A stretch of DNA of 64,000 nucleotides from Streptomyces ardesiacus. GTDB lineage: Bacteria > Actinomycetota > Actinomycetes > Streptomycetales > Streptomycetaceae. Below the pieces are notes generated by a model. The model was not told where the DNA came from, searched no databases, and saw only the letters and a program-made list of their open reading frames with translations. Position 1 is the stretch's first letter. Every line of letters starts with the position of its first letter. Positions 53,795-62,142 of the stretch are shown here, piece by piece. The position numbers and the translations under genes were made by a program. The DNA lies in contig NZ_BEWC01000011.1 of the NCBI RefSeq assembly GCF_003112575.1, positions 186,001 through 250,000 of the forward strand, read 5' to 3'.

Positions 53795-53878
53795 GCCGGT
53801 CAGGGAATCATCCGCTCCGCGGGTCTGTCGATCCCCGGCCCGGGCGGCCGGGGGGGGCGACGCCTGGGCCGGCGTGCG

Positions 53879-55192
53879 TCAGTCGAGCGCGTCCTCGATC
53901 GACGACAGCGGCAGCGCGAACAGCATGCGGCCGGACTGGGACCAGACCTCGCCGGTCGGCGCCGAGTACGACAGCGAGCCCGCCGGCCCGCTCCAGCACT
54001 GCTGCGACCGGTCCGCGCCGCACTCCGCCGCCCGCGCGCCCTTCGCGTCCTGGCGCCACAGGGTCCCCCGCCCGTCCTGGCCGCCGGCCGCGCGCCCCAG
54101 GTACCAGTCGGTCCCCGCCGCACCGGGCGGGCGGTACGACAGCACGCCGCCGACCTCGGCCGCACCGGTCTCGTACGCCTCCACCGCGTCCACGTGCCCG
54201 GCGGAGTCCGTGACGGGCAGGCCGCCGCGGTCGGGGTCGGTGGAGGAGCGCAGCGCGTAGCGCCACAGCCGGGCGGGCCGGTCGCCGTCCGCGTTCACGT
54301 GCTCGCCCGCCACCAGGCTGTCGGGGGTCGTGCCGCGGTCCAGGGAGAGGGCGCCGGGGCGGGCCGCGCCGTCGGTGTCGGGGAGCCGGTAGGAGGCGAT
54401 GGCGGGCAGCACGTACCGGTGGCCGCCCGCCGCCCAGCCGCCGGGCACCCGGCCGACGGCGTCCGCCGCGGCGGTGGCGCGCTGGACCCGCTGCACGTCG
54501 TACACGTACAGCGCGTCGCGGTCCCCGGCGGCGGCGGTGACCAGCAGCTTGTCCTGGTACCAGACCATGCCGGTGACGGGGGAGGCGAGCCCCCGGTAGT
54601 CGTGGCCGCCGTCGACCGGGACGGCGAGGAGCGCCGAGGTGTAGGCGAGCCGGCCGGGGTCGTCGGCGTCGACGAAGGAGACCCGGGCGAGTCCGCCCTG
54701 GGGGGTGCCGTCGTCGCGGGACCAGGCGGAGAGGATGACGCGGTGGCCGTCCCAGCGGCCGTCCGCCTCGGCGTCGGCCGAGGTGGTGACCGCGCCTGGG
54801 CGCCAGCCGTCGGTGTCGGCCTCGTCCCAGCAGTAGGCGCGGGTGGCCGCGGGGGAGACCGGCAGGGCCTCGCGCTCCCCGGCCGTGCAGGCGTCGGCGT
54901 CGCGCAGGCTGTGGTCGGCGGAGTCCAGGACGGTGTCGACCCCCACCGGGTCGCCCATCGCGGCAGAGAGCCGGTCCAGCCACGCCGTCGGCACCCGGTG
55001 CTCGGTCAGCCGCAGCGCGGCGGTGTCGGCTGCGGAGGTGAGGGGCCTGAGGGCGCCGGGGTCGTCGGCGACGGTGGCCTGCGAGGCGCTGATCAGCGTG
55101 GCCGCGCCGGTCAGCGCGAGAGCCGCACCGGTCAGGGCCGCGCGCAGCGCCCTGCCCCGTCTGCGCCGGCGGTGTCTGCCGCGCTGCTTCAT
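53879..55192 (-). CDS. Secreted protein of unknown function
   Basis: A 437-residue protein with an Arg-rich start (KQRGRHRRRRRGRALR), a hydrophobic signal stretch (AALTGAALALTGAATLISA) and a probable cleavage after SQA. The mature part has repeated strand patterns (WDGHRVILSAWSRDDG; VTGMVWYQDKLLVTAAAGDRDALYVYDVQRV; GTDWYLGRAAGGQDGRGTLW; GEVWSQSGRMLFALPLSSI) that suggest a beta-propeller. Four Cys in two pairs could form disulfides. I do not recognise a catalytic motif. GGAGG lies before the ATG at 55192. Confidence 0.75.
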   Translation of the reverse strand: MKQRGRHRRRRRGRALRAALTGAALALTGAATLISASQATVADDPGALRPLTSAADTAALRLTEHRVPTAWLDRLSAAMGDPVGVDTVLDSADHSLRDADACTAGEREALPVSPAATRAYCWDEADTDGWRPGAVTTSADAEADGRWDGHRVILSAWSRDDGTPQGGLARVSFVDADDPGRLAYTSALLAVPVDGGHDYRGLASPVTGMVWYQDKLLVTAAAGDRDALYVYDVQRVQRATAAADAVGRVPGGWAAGGHRYVLPAIASYRLPDTDGAARPGALSLDRGTTPDSLVAGEHVNADGDRPARLWRYALRSSTDPDRGGLPVTDSAGHVDAVEAYETGAAEVGGVLSYRPPGAAGTDWYLGRAAGGQDGRGTLWRQDAKGARAAECGADRSQQCWSGPAGSLSYSAPTGEVWSQSGRMLFALPLSSIEDALD

Positions 55193-55529
55193 ACAACCTC
55201 CACGGACACCGGACCAACTGTGCTCGACGGTGGACGCGTTGACCGAGGAGCGGATGAGGCGGTCCGTAGAGGATGCTACGACAGACGGACGGTCCGGTGG
55301 ACGCAGACGATGCAAGTATGCGAAATCAACCCGCCTTTACGGCCGTCCGGGACGCCCCCCGACTTGCGCGGGGCGGCCTCGCCCGGGTGGGGCGGACCGC
55401 GTCACCGCACCGTTCGCTCCGGTCCCGGCGGGACCGGCGTCACCGCCCCGTCCCCCCGCGGTCCCGGCGGGACCCGCGTCACCGTGCCGCTTCCGCTGTC
55501 CCGTTGGGCCGCGTCATCGCGTCATCGCG
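55193..55529. repeat. Gene-free stretch with ~39-bp degenerate repeats
   Basis: 337 bases without a convincing gene, upstream of the secreted-protein gene and downstream of the GAF regulator. GGTCCCGGCGGGACC, itself a small hairpin, occurs exactly at 55421-55435 and 55460-55474, and GCGTCACCG elements recur at the same 39-base period, with GCGTCATC copies near 55510-55530. It may act as a terminator for convergent minus-strand RNA or simply be expanded low-complexity DNA. Confidence 0.55.
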
Positions 55530-56822
55530 TCACCGCGCCGCCCCCGCCGACGCCCGTGCCTCGGTCACCGTCGGTGCCGCGGAGTGGGGGAGGAGGTCGC
55601 GCGGGTCGGGCGGGAGGAGGACCTCGACCTCCGCGTCCTCGCAGAAACGATACGGCCGGTGTTCGAGATGAGCCCCCAGATACCTGCGCACCCGCGACAT
55701 CTCCGCCCGTACCGTCACCGTGCGGGCCGGGTCGCCGAACAGGTCCTCGGCCAGTCCGGCGGCGCTGCGGCCACCCCGGTGCACCGCCAGCAGGTACAGC
55801 AACTCCGCGTGCCGCGGGCTCAGTTCCCGCGTCCAGTCCTCCGCGCCCCCCAGCACCCGCACCGACCAGCGGCGCGGCTGGGCGAGGTCCAGCACGATCC
55901 GGACGGCACCCTGCGGCACCGGTCCCGCCGCGGACCGCACCAGCCAGCCCTCCGCCAGCGGCTCCACCGTGCACGCCCCGAACCCCGGCAGCCACCGCAC
56001 CCCCGCCTCCGGCGACCTGGGCAGCACCACCCGCTCCACGTACGGCATCCCCGTCACCGCCGCCGTCCAGCCGTCGCGGTCCGTCACCAGCGCCCGCCCC
56101 TGCAGCCGGGCCAGCACCGGCGCCGCCACGGCCCGCAGCCGTTCGAGGGACTGCGTGTGCCGTTCCCGCAGCCTGGCCTGAGCCAGCTTGGCCACCGAGT
56201 CCACCCACGCCAGCGTCGCCGGATGCACGGTCTCCAGCGGCCCGCTCACGTCGACCACACCGAGCAGCCGTCCGTTGCGCGGGTCGGTGATCGGCGCCCC
56301 GGCACAGGTCCAGGTGGCCTGGGACCGCACGAAGTGCTCGGAGGCGAAGACCTGTACGGGCCGCCGGGTCACCGCCGGTGTCCCCAGGCCATTGGTGCCG
56401 ACCACCTCCTCCCGCCAGTCCGCGCCGAGTTCGAACCCGAGCCCGTCCGCCCGGCGCAGCACCCGTGCGCTGCCCTCCCGCCACAGCACCCGGCCGTCCT
56501 CGTCCGCGACCACCATGATGTGGTGCGCCACGTCGGCGACCGACACCAACGCCTCGCGCAGCACCGGCAGCACGTGCCGCAACTCCGAGGTCTCGCGCCG
56601 CCGCCGCACCTCCTCCGGCGCCAGCAGCCCGGAGCGGAAGTCGTGCTCCGGATCGACCCCGCTGCGCAGCAGCCGGTCCCAGGACTGCTCGATCACCGGC
56701 CGCGGCGCCACCGGGGCCCGCCCGCCGGAGAGCCGCGCGGAGCGGACCTCGCTGAGCATCCGGGCCGCGCGCGCCGTGTCCACGGCGGCGACCCGCGTCA
56801 CGTCCATGGGCGAGAGCGCCAA
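55530..56822 (-). CDS. GAF-domain regulator (AcoR-like N-terminus)
   Basis: A 430-residue cytoplasmic regulator. The N-terminal part (RPVIEQSWDRLLRSGVDPEHDFRSGLL) and GAF domain (VADVAHHIMVVADEDGRVLWREGS; EEVVGTNGLGTPAVTRRPVQVFASEHFVRSQATWTCAGAPI) match the sensor half of AcoR-type activators. No sigma-54 AAA domain follows; instead the C-terminus has a winged-helix-like segment (LSPRHAELLYLLAVHRGGRSAAGLAEDLFG). The TTG at 56822 has AAGGA upstream; the ATG at 56807 is the alternative. It probably controls the adjacent acyl-CoA dehydrogenase or a distant catabolic gene. Confidence 0.8.
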   Translation of the reverse strand: MALSPMDVTRVAAVDTARAARMLSEVRSARLSGGRAPVAPRPVIEQSWDRLLRSGVDPEHDFRSGLLAPEEVRRRRETSELRHVLPVLREALVSVADVAHHIMVVADEDGRVLWREGSARVLRRADGLGFELGADWREEVVGTNGLGTPAVTRRPVQVFASEHFVRSQATWTCAGAPITDPRNGRLLGVVDVSGPLETVHPATLAWVDSVAKLAQARLRERHTQSLERLRAVAAPVLARLQGRALVTDRDGWTAAVTGMPYVERVVLPRSPEAGVRWLPGFGACTVEPLAEGWLVRSAAGPVPQGAVRIVLDLAQPRRWSVRVLGGAEDWTRELSPRHAELLYLLAVHRGGRSAAGLAEDLFGDPARTVTVRAEMSRVRRYLGAHLEHRPYRFCEDAEVEVLLPPDPRDLLPHSAAPTVTEARASAGAAR

Positions 56823-57011
56823 GGGACCCCGTCCTTCCGGAAGCCGAATGTTCGTCTCATCCTGACCGGTTGCCCGCGCCCGGCGGGCACAGACCGCACA
56901 CAGCCGACCGCAAGTTGCAACCCCCTGCAACCCTGGTGGACGCCTTCGCGGGTGGCCAGACTTGAACCACGCCGTCCCGAGCGGCGTACGCGGCCCGAAC
57001 AGGCCCGTGTG

Positions 57012-57049
57012 GCGGGGGTGGTGCCGTGTCGGCGCAGCACCACCCCCGC
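57012..57049 (-). terminator. 13-bp hairpin after the aidB-like gene
   Basis: GCGGGGGTGGTGC at 57012-57024 pairs perfectly with GCACCACCCCCGC at 57037-57049 around a 12-base loop. It lies 15 bases after the stop of the acyl-CoA dehydrogenase gene on the minus strand. Confidence 0.78.
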
Positions 57050-57064
57050 GCCACGCGGCCGGAA

Positions 57065-58708
57065 TCAGGCCGTCGGCCGGGCCCGCTCCACCACCGCCGC
57101 CAGATCCAGGGTCGGCGGCAGCGTGCCGAACGCCGCGCCCCCGTCGCCGCCCAGCCGCGAGGCGCAGAACGCGTCGGCGACCTCCGGCGGCGCGTACCGC
57201 ACCAGCAGCGCCCCCTGCAGCACCAGGGCCAGCCGCTCCGCCAGCCGCCGCGCCCGCCCCTCGCCGTCCGCGAGGTCGGCCAGCTCCGTCAGCAGCCCGC
57301 GGATCGCCGCGTCCAGCCGGTGATCGGCCCCCCGCGCCGCGCCCACCTCGGTCAGATACGCGTCCAGCGCCGCCGGCTCGCGCCCCAGCGCCCGCAGCAC
57401 GTCCAGCGCCTGTACGTTCCCGGCGCCCTCCCAGAGCGAGTTCAGCGGCGACTCGCGCACCAGCCGGGGCATCCCGGACTCCTCGACGTACCCGTTGCCG
57501 CCCAGGCACTCGGCCGCCTCCACCGCCACCGGCGCGCACCGCTTGGTCACCCAGTACTTGGCCGCCGGCACCGCGAGGCGCAGCAGCGCCCGCTCGCGCT
57601 CGTCACCGGCCTCGGCGGCGTCGCGGGCCGCCGCGAGCCGCAGCCCGAGCGTCGTGGCCGCCTCCGACTCGACCGCCAGGTCCGCCAGGACGTTGCGCAT
57701 CAGCGGCTGGTCGGCCAGCTTGGCGCCGAACGCCTCCCGGTGCGCGCAGTGGTGCACCGCCTGGGCCACCGCCTGCCGCATCAGCCCCGCCGAGCCCAGC
57801 ACGCAGTCCAGCCGGGCCGCCGCCACCGCCTCGAGCACGGTGGCCACCCCGCGCCCCTCCTCGCCCACCCGGCGCGCCCAGGTCCCGGTGAACTCCGCCT
57901 CGGCGGTGGCGTTGGACCGGTTGCCCAGCTTGTCCTTGAGCCGCTGGAGCAGGACGGCGTTGCGGGTGCCGTCCGCCAGCACGCGCGGCACCAGGAAGCA
58001 GGTCGGGCCGCCGGGCGCCCGCGCCAGCACCAGGAAGCCGTCCGACATCGGCGCCGAGCAGAACCACTTGTGCCCGGTCAGTTCGTACGTCCCGTCCTCG
58101 GCCAGCGGCCGCGCCGACGTGGTGGTGGCCCGTACGTCGCTGCCGCCCTGCTTCTCCGTCACGCCCGTCCCGAACAGCACCCCGGCCTTCAGGTGCGCCG
58201 GCCGCAGCTCCCGGTCGTAGACCCGGGAGGTCAGCCGGGGCTCCCACGCGGCGGCCAGCTCCGGGTCGGTGCGCAGGGCCGGCACCGCCGCGTGGGTCAT
58301 CGACGGCGGGCCGCAGATGCCCGCATCCACCTGGGTCCACAGGACCAACCCCGCCGCGCGCCGCACGTGCCCGCCGGGCCGGGACCAGGCGTCGGTCAGG
58401 CCCGCCGAGACGCCCTTGCCCAGGAGCCGGTGCCAGGCCGGGTGGAAGTCGACCTCGTCGACCCGGTGCCCGTAGCGGTCGTGGGTGCGCAGCACCGGAG
58501 GATGCGCGTCGGCCTGCGCGCCCCACTCCTGGGTCTGCAGCGCCCCGCAGCCGCGTCCCGTCCCCGACAGCTCGGCCAGGGCCTCCTCGCGCAGCTCCGC
58601 CGGCAGATGCCGCTCGACCGCCTCCGCCAGGGCCCGGTCGGCGGTGAAGACGTCGTAGCCGGTCAGCGGCGGCGCCTGATTCGTCACGGTGTGGGTACTG
58701 CCTGCCAT
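57065..58708 (-). CDS. AidB-like acyl-CoA dehydrogenase
   Basis: A 547-residue flavoprotein of the AidB subgroup. It has the FAD/substrate strand VLFGTGVTEKQGGSDVRATTT, HKWFCSAPMSDGFLVLA and the C-terminal AAECLGGNGYVEESGMPRLVRESPLNSLWEGAGNVQALDVLRAL. The Arg-Glu pattern before WEGAGN is characteristic of AidB, which in E. coli binds DNA and protects against alkylation. Isovaleryl-CoA-like activity is also known for the family. A monocistronic transcript ending at the hairpin is likely. Confidence 0.9.
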   Translation of the reverse strand: MAGSTHTVTNQAPPLTGYDVFTADRALAEAVERHLPAELREEALAELSGTGRGCGALQTQEWGAQADAHPPVLRTHDRYGHRVDEVDFHPAWHRLLGKGVSAGLTDAWSRPGGHVRRAAGLVLWTQVDAGICGPPSMTHAAVPALRTDPELAAAWEPRLTSRVYDRELRPAHLKAGVLFGTGVTEKQGGSDVRATTTSARPLAEDGTYELTGHKWFCSAPMSDGFLVLARAPGGPTCFLVPRVLADGTRNAVLLQRLKDKLGNRSNATAEAEFTGTWARRVGEEGRGVATVLEAVAAARLDCVLGSAGLMRQAVAQAVHHCAHREAFGAKLADQPLMRNVLADLAVESEAATTLGLRLAAARDAAEAGDERERALLRLAVPAAKYWVTKRCAPVAVEAAECLGGNGYVEESGMPRLVRESPLNSLWEGAGNVQALDVLRALGREPAALDAYLTEVGAARGADHRLDAAIRGLLTELADLADGEGRARRLAERLALVLQGALLVRYAPPEVADAFCASRLGGDGGAAFGTLPPTLDLAAVVERARPTA

Positions 58709-58808
58709 GGACGTGAACCTACCGCGCCGCGGAACCCCGGCGGGCCCGGTCCGGGAACAGCGGCATCCGCGGATGAGTGCCCGCCCCCGCGCCGGATACC
58801 TTTAGGGC

Positions 58809-59981
58809 GTGCAGCCAGCAAGTGACTCCCCCGAACGGCCCTCGGGCCGGCTCCACCGTGCCCGGGTTCTGTACCGCAACGTCTCCAAACGCAAGACCGC
58901 CTGGCTGCTGCTCAAGGACACGGTCAACTCGTGCATGGAGTACCGCATCCTCGGCCTCGCCGCCGAGGCCGCGTTCTTCACCCTGCTCTCGGTGCCGCCG
59001 CTGCTGCTGAGCCTGCTCGGACTGCTCGGCTACGTCGACTCCTGGATCGGCGCCGACACCACCGAGAGCCTGCGCAACAACATCCTGGACGCCTCCCGCG
59101 CGGTGCTCTCCGAGAAGGGCGTCAAGCAGATCACCGAGCCGATCCTGGACGACGTGATGAAGGGCGGCCGGCCCGACGTCATCTCCATCGGCTTCCTGTT
59201 CGCCCTGTGGTCGGGCTCCCGCGCGGTGAACGTCTTCATCGACACCATCACCGTCATGTACGGCCTCGACGGCGTCCGGGGCATCGTCAGGACCCGCCTG
59301 ATGGCGTTCCTCCTCTTCATCGTGGCCCTGCTGATCGGATCGGTCGCGCTGCCGCTGATGGTGGCCGGACCGGACGCCGTGGTGCGGATCGTGCCGTGGT
59401 CGACGACGGTCGTCCAGGTCCTGTACTGGCCGGTCGTGATCATCCTGTCCGTGGCCTTCCTGACCACGCTGTACCACGTGTCCGTGCCGGTGCGCTCCCC
59501 GTGGATCGAGGACGTCCCCGGCGCGCTGGTCGCCCTCGCCATGTGGGTGCTGGGCAGCTTCCTGCTGCGCATCTACCTCACCAGCACCGTCGAGGGCCCC
59601 ACCATCTACGGCTCCCTGGCCGCGCCCGTCGCCGTACTGCTGTGGATCGGCGTGTCGGCGTTCGCGGTGCTCGTCGGCGCGGCGGTCAACGCGGCCATCG
59701 ACCGGGTGTGGCCGGCCGCCGCGACGGCGGCGGCCCGCGAGGCCAACGAGCGGCTGCGCCAGGCCCAGGTCGCCGAGTACGTGGCCCGTACCTCGGCGAA
59801 CGGCGAGGGCGATCCAGACATGCCCTCCGAGTTCCCCGAACGCTGGTCCCGCTTCCTGCCGCCCGAGGACGTCACGGCCCGCCTGCGCACCCACCCGAAG
59901 AACCCGCCGCCCGCCCACCACACCCAGACCCCCGAGCACCACGACGAGGGCCACGGCCACGGCAGGCCGGAGGCCTCGTAG
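58809..59981 (+). CDS. YihY/UPF0761 family membrane protein
   Basis: A 390-residue membrane protein of the YihY (formerly RNase BN-like) family with about six membrane segments. Marks are YRILGLAAEAAFFTLLSVPPLLLSLLGLLG and VPGALVALAMWVLGSFLLRIYLTS with YGSLAAPVAVLLWIGVSAFAVLVGAAVNAAI. The acidic/His-rich C-terminal tail (HHTQTPEHHDEGHGHG) is cytoplasmic and could bind metal. The function is unknown. The GTG at 58809 follows TACCTTTAGGGC without a strong ribosome site, so the message may be near-leaderless. Confidence 0.88.
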   Translation: MQPASDSPERPSGRLHRARVLYRNVSKRKTAWLLLKDTVNSCMEYRILGLAAEAAFFTLLSVPPLLLSLLGLLGYVDSWIGADTTESLRNNILDASRAVLSEKGVKQITEPILDDVMKGGRPDVISIGFLFALWSGSRAVNVFIDTITVMYGLDGVRGIVRTRLMAFLLFIVALLIGSVALPLMVAGPDAVVRIVPWSTTVVQVLYWPVVIILSVAFLTTLYHVSVPVRSPWIEDVPGALVALAMWVLGSFLLRIYLTSTVEGPTIYGSLAAPVAVLLWIGVSAFAVLVGAAVNAAIDRVWPAAATAAAREANERLRQAQVAEYVARTSANGEGDPDMPSEFPERWSRFLPPEDVTARLRTHPKNPPPAHHTQTPEHHDEGHGHGRPEAS

Positions 59982-59992
59982 GGCCCACGGCG

Positions 59993-60026
59993 GTCCCGGG
60001 GCCGCGCGCGGCCGTCCGCCCGGGAC
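59993..60026. terminator. Convergent hairpin between YihY and NmrA genes
   Basis: GTCCCGGG at 59993-60000 pairs with CCCGGGAC at 60019-60026. The perfect palindrome GGCCGCGCGCGGCC begins at the last base of the left arm and can extend the stem or compete with it. It fits between two convergent genes. Confidence 0.6.
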
Positions 60027-60029
60027 GGC

Positions 60030-60998
60030 TCACGCCGCCGGCCGCTCCCGCCAGGTGCCCGCCCGCACGCCCTCGCGCACGAACTCCCGGAAGTCCCGGG
60101 GCCCGCGGCCCAGTACCCGGTCGAGGCCGTCCGACAGCCGGGCGTTGCGTCCGTCGAGCAGCGAGGCGAACAGCTCCACCAGGAACGCGGCCTCCCTCTC
60201 CGGTATGCCGAACCCGGCCAGGACCGCGCCGTACTCCTTCGGCGACACGGCCCGGTACGTCAGCGCACGGCCCGTCTCCGCCGCGATCTCGGCGACCGCC
60301 GCACCGAACGTGAGCAGCCGCGGCCCCGAGACCTCCAGCACCCGGCCGGCGTACCGGTCGCCGGAGGTCAGCACCGCCAGCACCACGTCCGCCACGTCCC
60401 GCAGGTCCACGAACGGCTCCGCGACCTCGCCCGCCGGGAACACCAGCTCTCCGTACGTGCGCAGCCCCTCGACCAGCGGGCCCTCGCTGAAGTTCTGCGC
60501 GAACCACGCGGCCCGCACCACCGTCCACCGCGCGCCCGACCCGGCCAGCGCCTCCTCGGCGGGCCGGGCCTGGTCCTGGCCCCGCGCCGACAGCAGCACC
60601 AGCCGCCGCACCCCGAGCCCCACCGCCTCCCGGGCCAGTGCCCCGACCGCCTCGGCGGCGTCGGGGGCGCCGATGTCGCTCGGGTACACCAGGTACGCGG
60701 CGTCGGCGCCGCGCAGGGTGCCCGCCCAGGTCGTGCGGTCACCCCAGTCGAAACCCGTGGCCCGGGACGCGGCCCGTACGGTCAGCCCCGCGGCCCGCGC
60801 CGCCTCGGCCACCCGCCGCCCGGAGCGCCCGGACGCCCCCGTGACCACGACGGTCATGGCCTCCGCCGCGCTCCCGGCCGCCGTGCTCCCGGCCTTTGAC
60901 GTCCGCGCCGCGGATCGTGCCGTGTCCGTTCGTGCCGTGTCCGCCGGTGCCGCGTCCGCCTGCGTCCTGTCCGCCGGTGCCGTGTTCGTCTGCGTCAT
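60030..60998 (-). CDS. NmrA-like NAD(P)-binding protein
   Basis: A 322-residue atypical short-chain dehydrogenase. The Rossmann motif is MTVVVTGASGRSGRRVAEAA, followed by LVLLSARGQDQ, AAWFAQNFSEG and VDLRDVADVVLAVL, as in NmrA/azoreductase-type proteins. The first ~48 residues are a Thr/Ala/Asp repeat (TARTDTARSAART) that is unlike the family. Translation may really start at the ATG at 60851 (codon 50), just before the Rossmann strand. It is divergent from an AraC regulator that probably controls it. Confidence 0.82.
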   Translation of the reverse strand: MTQTNTAPADRTQADAAPADTARTDTARSAARTSKAGSTAAGSAAEAMTVVVTGASGRSGRRVAEAARAAGLTVRAASRATGFDWGDRTTWAGTLRGADAAYLVYPSDIGAPDAAEAVGALAREAVGLGVRRLVLLSARGQDQARPAEEALAGSGARWTVVRAAWFAQNFSEGPLVEGLRTYGELVFPAGEVAEPFVDLRDVADVVLAVLTSGDRYAGRVLEVSGPRLLTFGAAVAEIAAETGRALTYRAVSPKEYGAVLAGFGIPEREAAFLVELFASLLDGRNARLSDGLDRVLGRGPRDFREFVREGVRAGTWRERPAA

Positions 60999-61079
60999 GA
61001 CCACGAGTCAACCGCCGGGCGGGCCGGCCGCCCATCGCCGAGAGGCTCGCCCGCATGCGTGTGCGTCTAGGCTCTCGTC

Positions 61080-62132
61080 ATGGACGCACTCGCCGGGATG
61101 CTGGAGGGGCCGCGGGCCCGAGGGGCCTTCATGATCCGTGCCTGTTTCGACCCGCCGTGGGCGGTGCGCGTGGAGGACCGGGCGCCGCTGACGGTGATGC
61201 TGGTGGTCCGCGGCGACGCCTGGATCGTCCCGGACACCGGGGAGCGGCTGCGGCTGCGGGCCGGGGACCTGGCCATCGCGCGCGGCCCCGACCCGTACCT
61301 GTGCGCCGACGACCCCGCCACCGCTCCGCAGGCGGTGATCCTGCCGGGCGGGGAGTGCAGCTACCCCGACGGACGTCCCCTCAACGGCTCGATGGACCTC
61401 GGCGTCCGCACCTGGGGCGACCGCGCCGACGGCGAGGTGGTCGTCCTCATCGGCACCTACCTGGTCCGCGGCGAGATAGGCGGCCGTCTCCTCGACGCCC
61501 TGCCCCCGCTGCTGTCCCTCACCGCCGAGGCGTGGGACAACCCCCTCACGCCCCTGCTGATGAACGAGGTCACGCGGGACGAGCCGGGGCAGGAGGTCGT
61601 CCTGGACCGGCTCCTGGACCTGCTGGTCATCGCCGCGCTGCGGGCCTGGTTCGCCCGGCCCTCGGCCGAGGCACCCGCCTGGTACCGGGCGATGGGCGAC
61701 CCCGTCGTCGGCCGGGCGCTGCGGCTGCTCCAGGACGACCCGGCGCACCCGTGGACCGTCGCGGCCCTCGCCGCCGCGGCCGGGGTCTCCCGCGCCGCGT
61801 TCGCCCGCCGCTTCACCGACCTGGTCGGCGAGCCGCCCATGGGCTACCTCACCGGCTGGCGCCTCGCCCTGGCCGCCGACCGGCTGCGCGACAGCGAGGA
61901 CACCCTCGGCACCATCGCCCGCCGGGTCGGCTACGGCAGCGCCTTCGCCCTGTCCACCGCCTTCAAGCGGGTCTACGGCGTCAGCCCGCAGGAGTACCGG
62001 ACCGCGTCCGCGGCCCCGGCCCCGGTCCCGTCTCCGGGGTCTTCTCCGGCCCCGGTCCCGTCTTCGGGGTCTTCTCCGGCCCCGGTCCCGTCTTCGGGGT
62101 CCTCTCCGTCCCCGGCCCCGTCTCCGGCGTAA
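61080..62132 (+). CDS. AraC-family regulator with cupin domain
   Basis: A 350-residue regulator. The N-terminal AraC-binding cupin (LTVMLVVRGDAWIVPDTGERLRLRAGDLAIARG) senses a ligand. The C-terminal double helix-turn-helix reads WTVAALAAAAGVSRAAFARRFTDLVGEPPMGYLTGWRLALAADRL and TLGTIARRVGYGSAFALSTAFKRVYGVSPQEYR. The last ~35 residues are repeats of a 10-residue Pro/Ser unit encoded by a minisatellite. It is divergent from the NmrA-like oxidoreductase, a common pairing in which the regulator controls the neighbour. Confidence 0.9.
   Translation: MDALAGMLEGPRARGAFMIRACFDPPWAVRVEDRAPLTVMLVVRGDAWIVPDTGERLRLRAGDLAIARGPDPYLCADDPATAPQAVILPGGECSYPDGRPLNGSMDLGVRTWGDRADGEVVVLIGTYLVRGEIGGRLLDALPPLLSLTAEAWDNPLTPLLMNEVTRDEPGQEVVLDRLLDLLVIAALRAWFARPSAEAPAWYRAMGDPVVGRALRLLQDDPAHPWTVAALAAAAGVSRAAFARRFTDLVGEPPMGYLTGWRLALAADRLRDSEDTLGTIARRVGYGSAFALSTAFKRVYGVSPQEYRTASAAPAPVPSPGSSPAPVPSSGSSPAPVPSSGSSPSPAPSPA
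62021..62130 (+). repeat. 30-bp minisatellite coding for a Pro/Ser tail
   Basis: Three full copies (62021-62050, 62051-62080, 62081-62110) and a partial copy of a 30-base unit beginning CCCGGTCCCGTCTTCGGGG, with a few substitutions, end the AraC gene. The unit keeps the reading frame and encodes PVPSSGSSPA. Confidence 0.9.
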
Positions 62133-62142
62133 CCTGGCGCGC

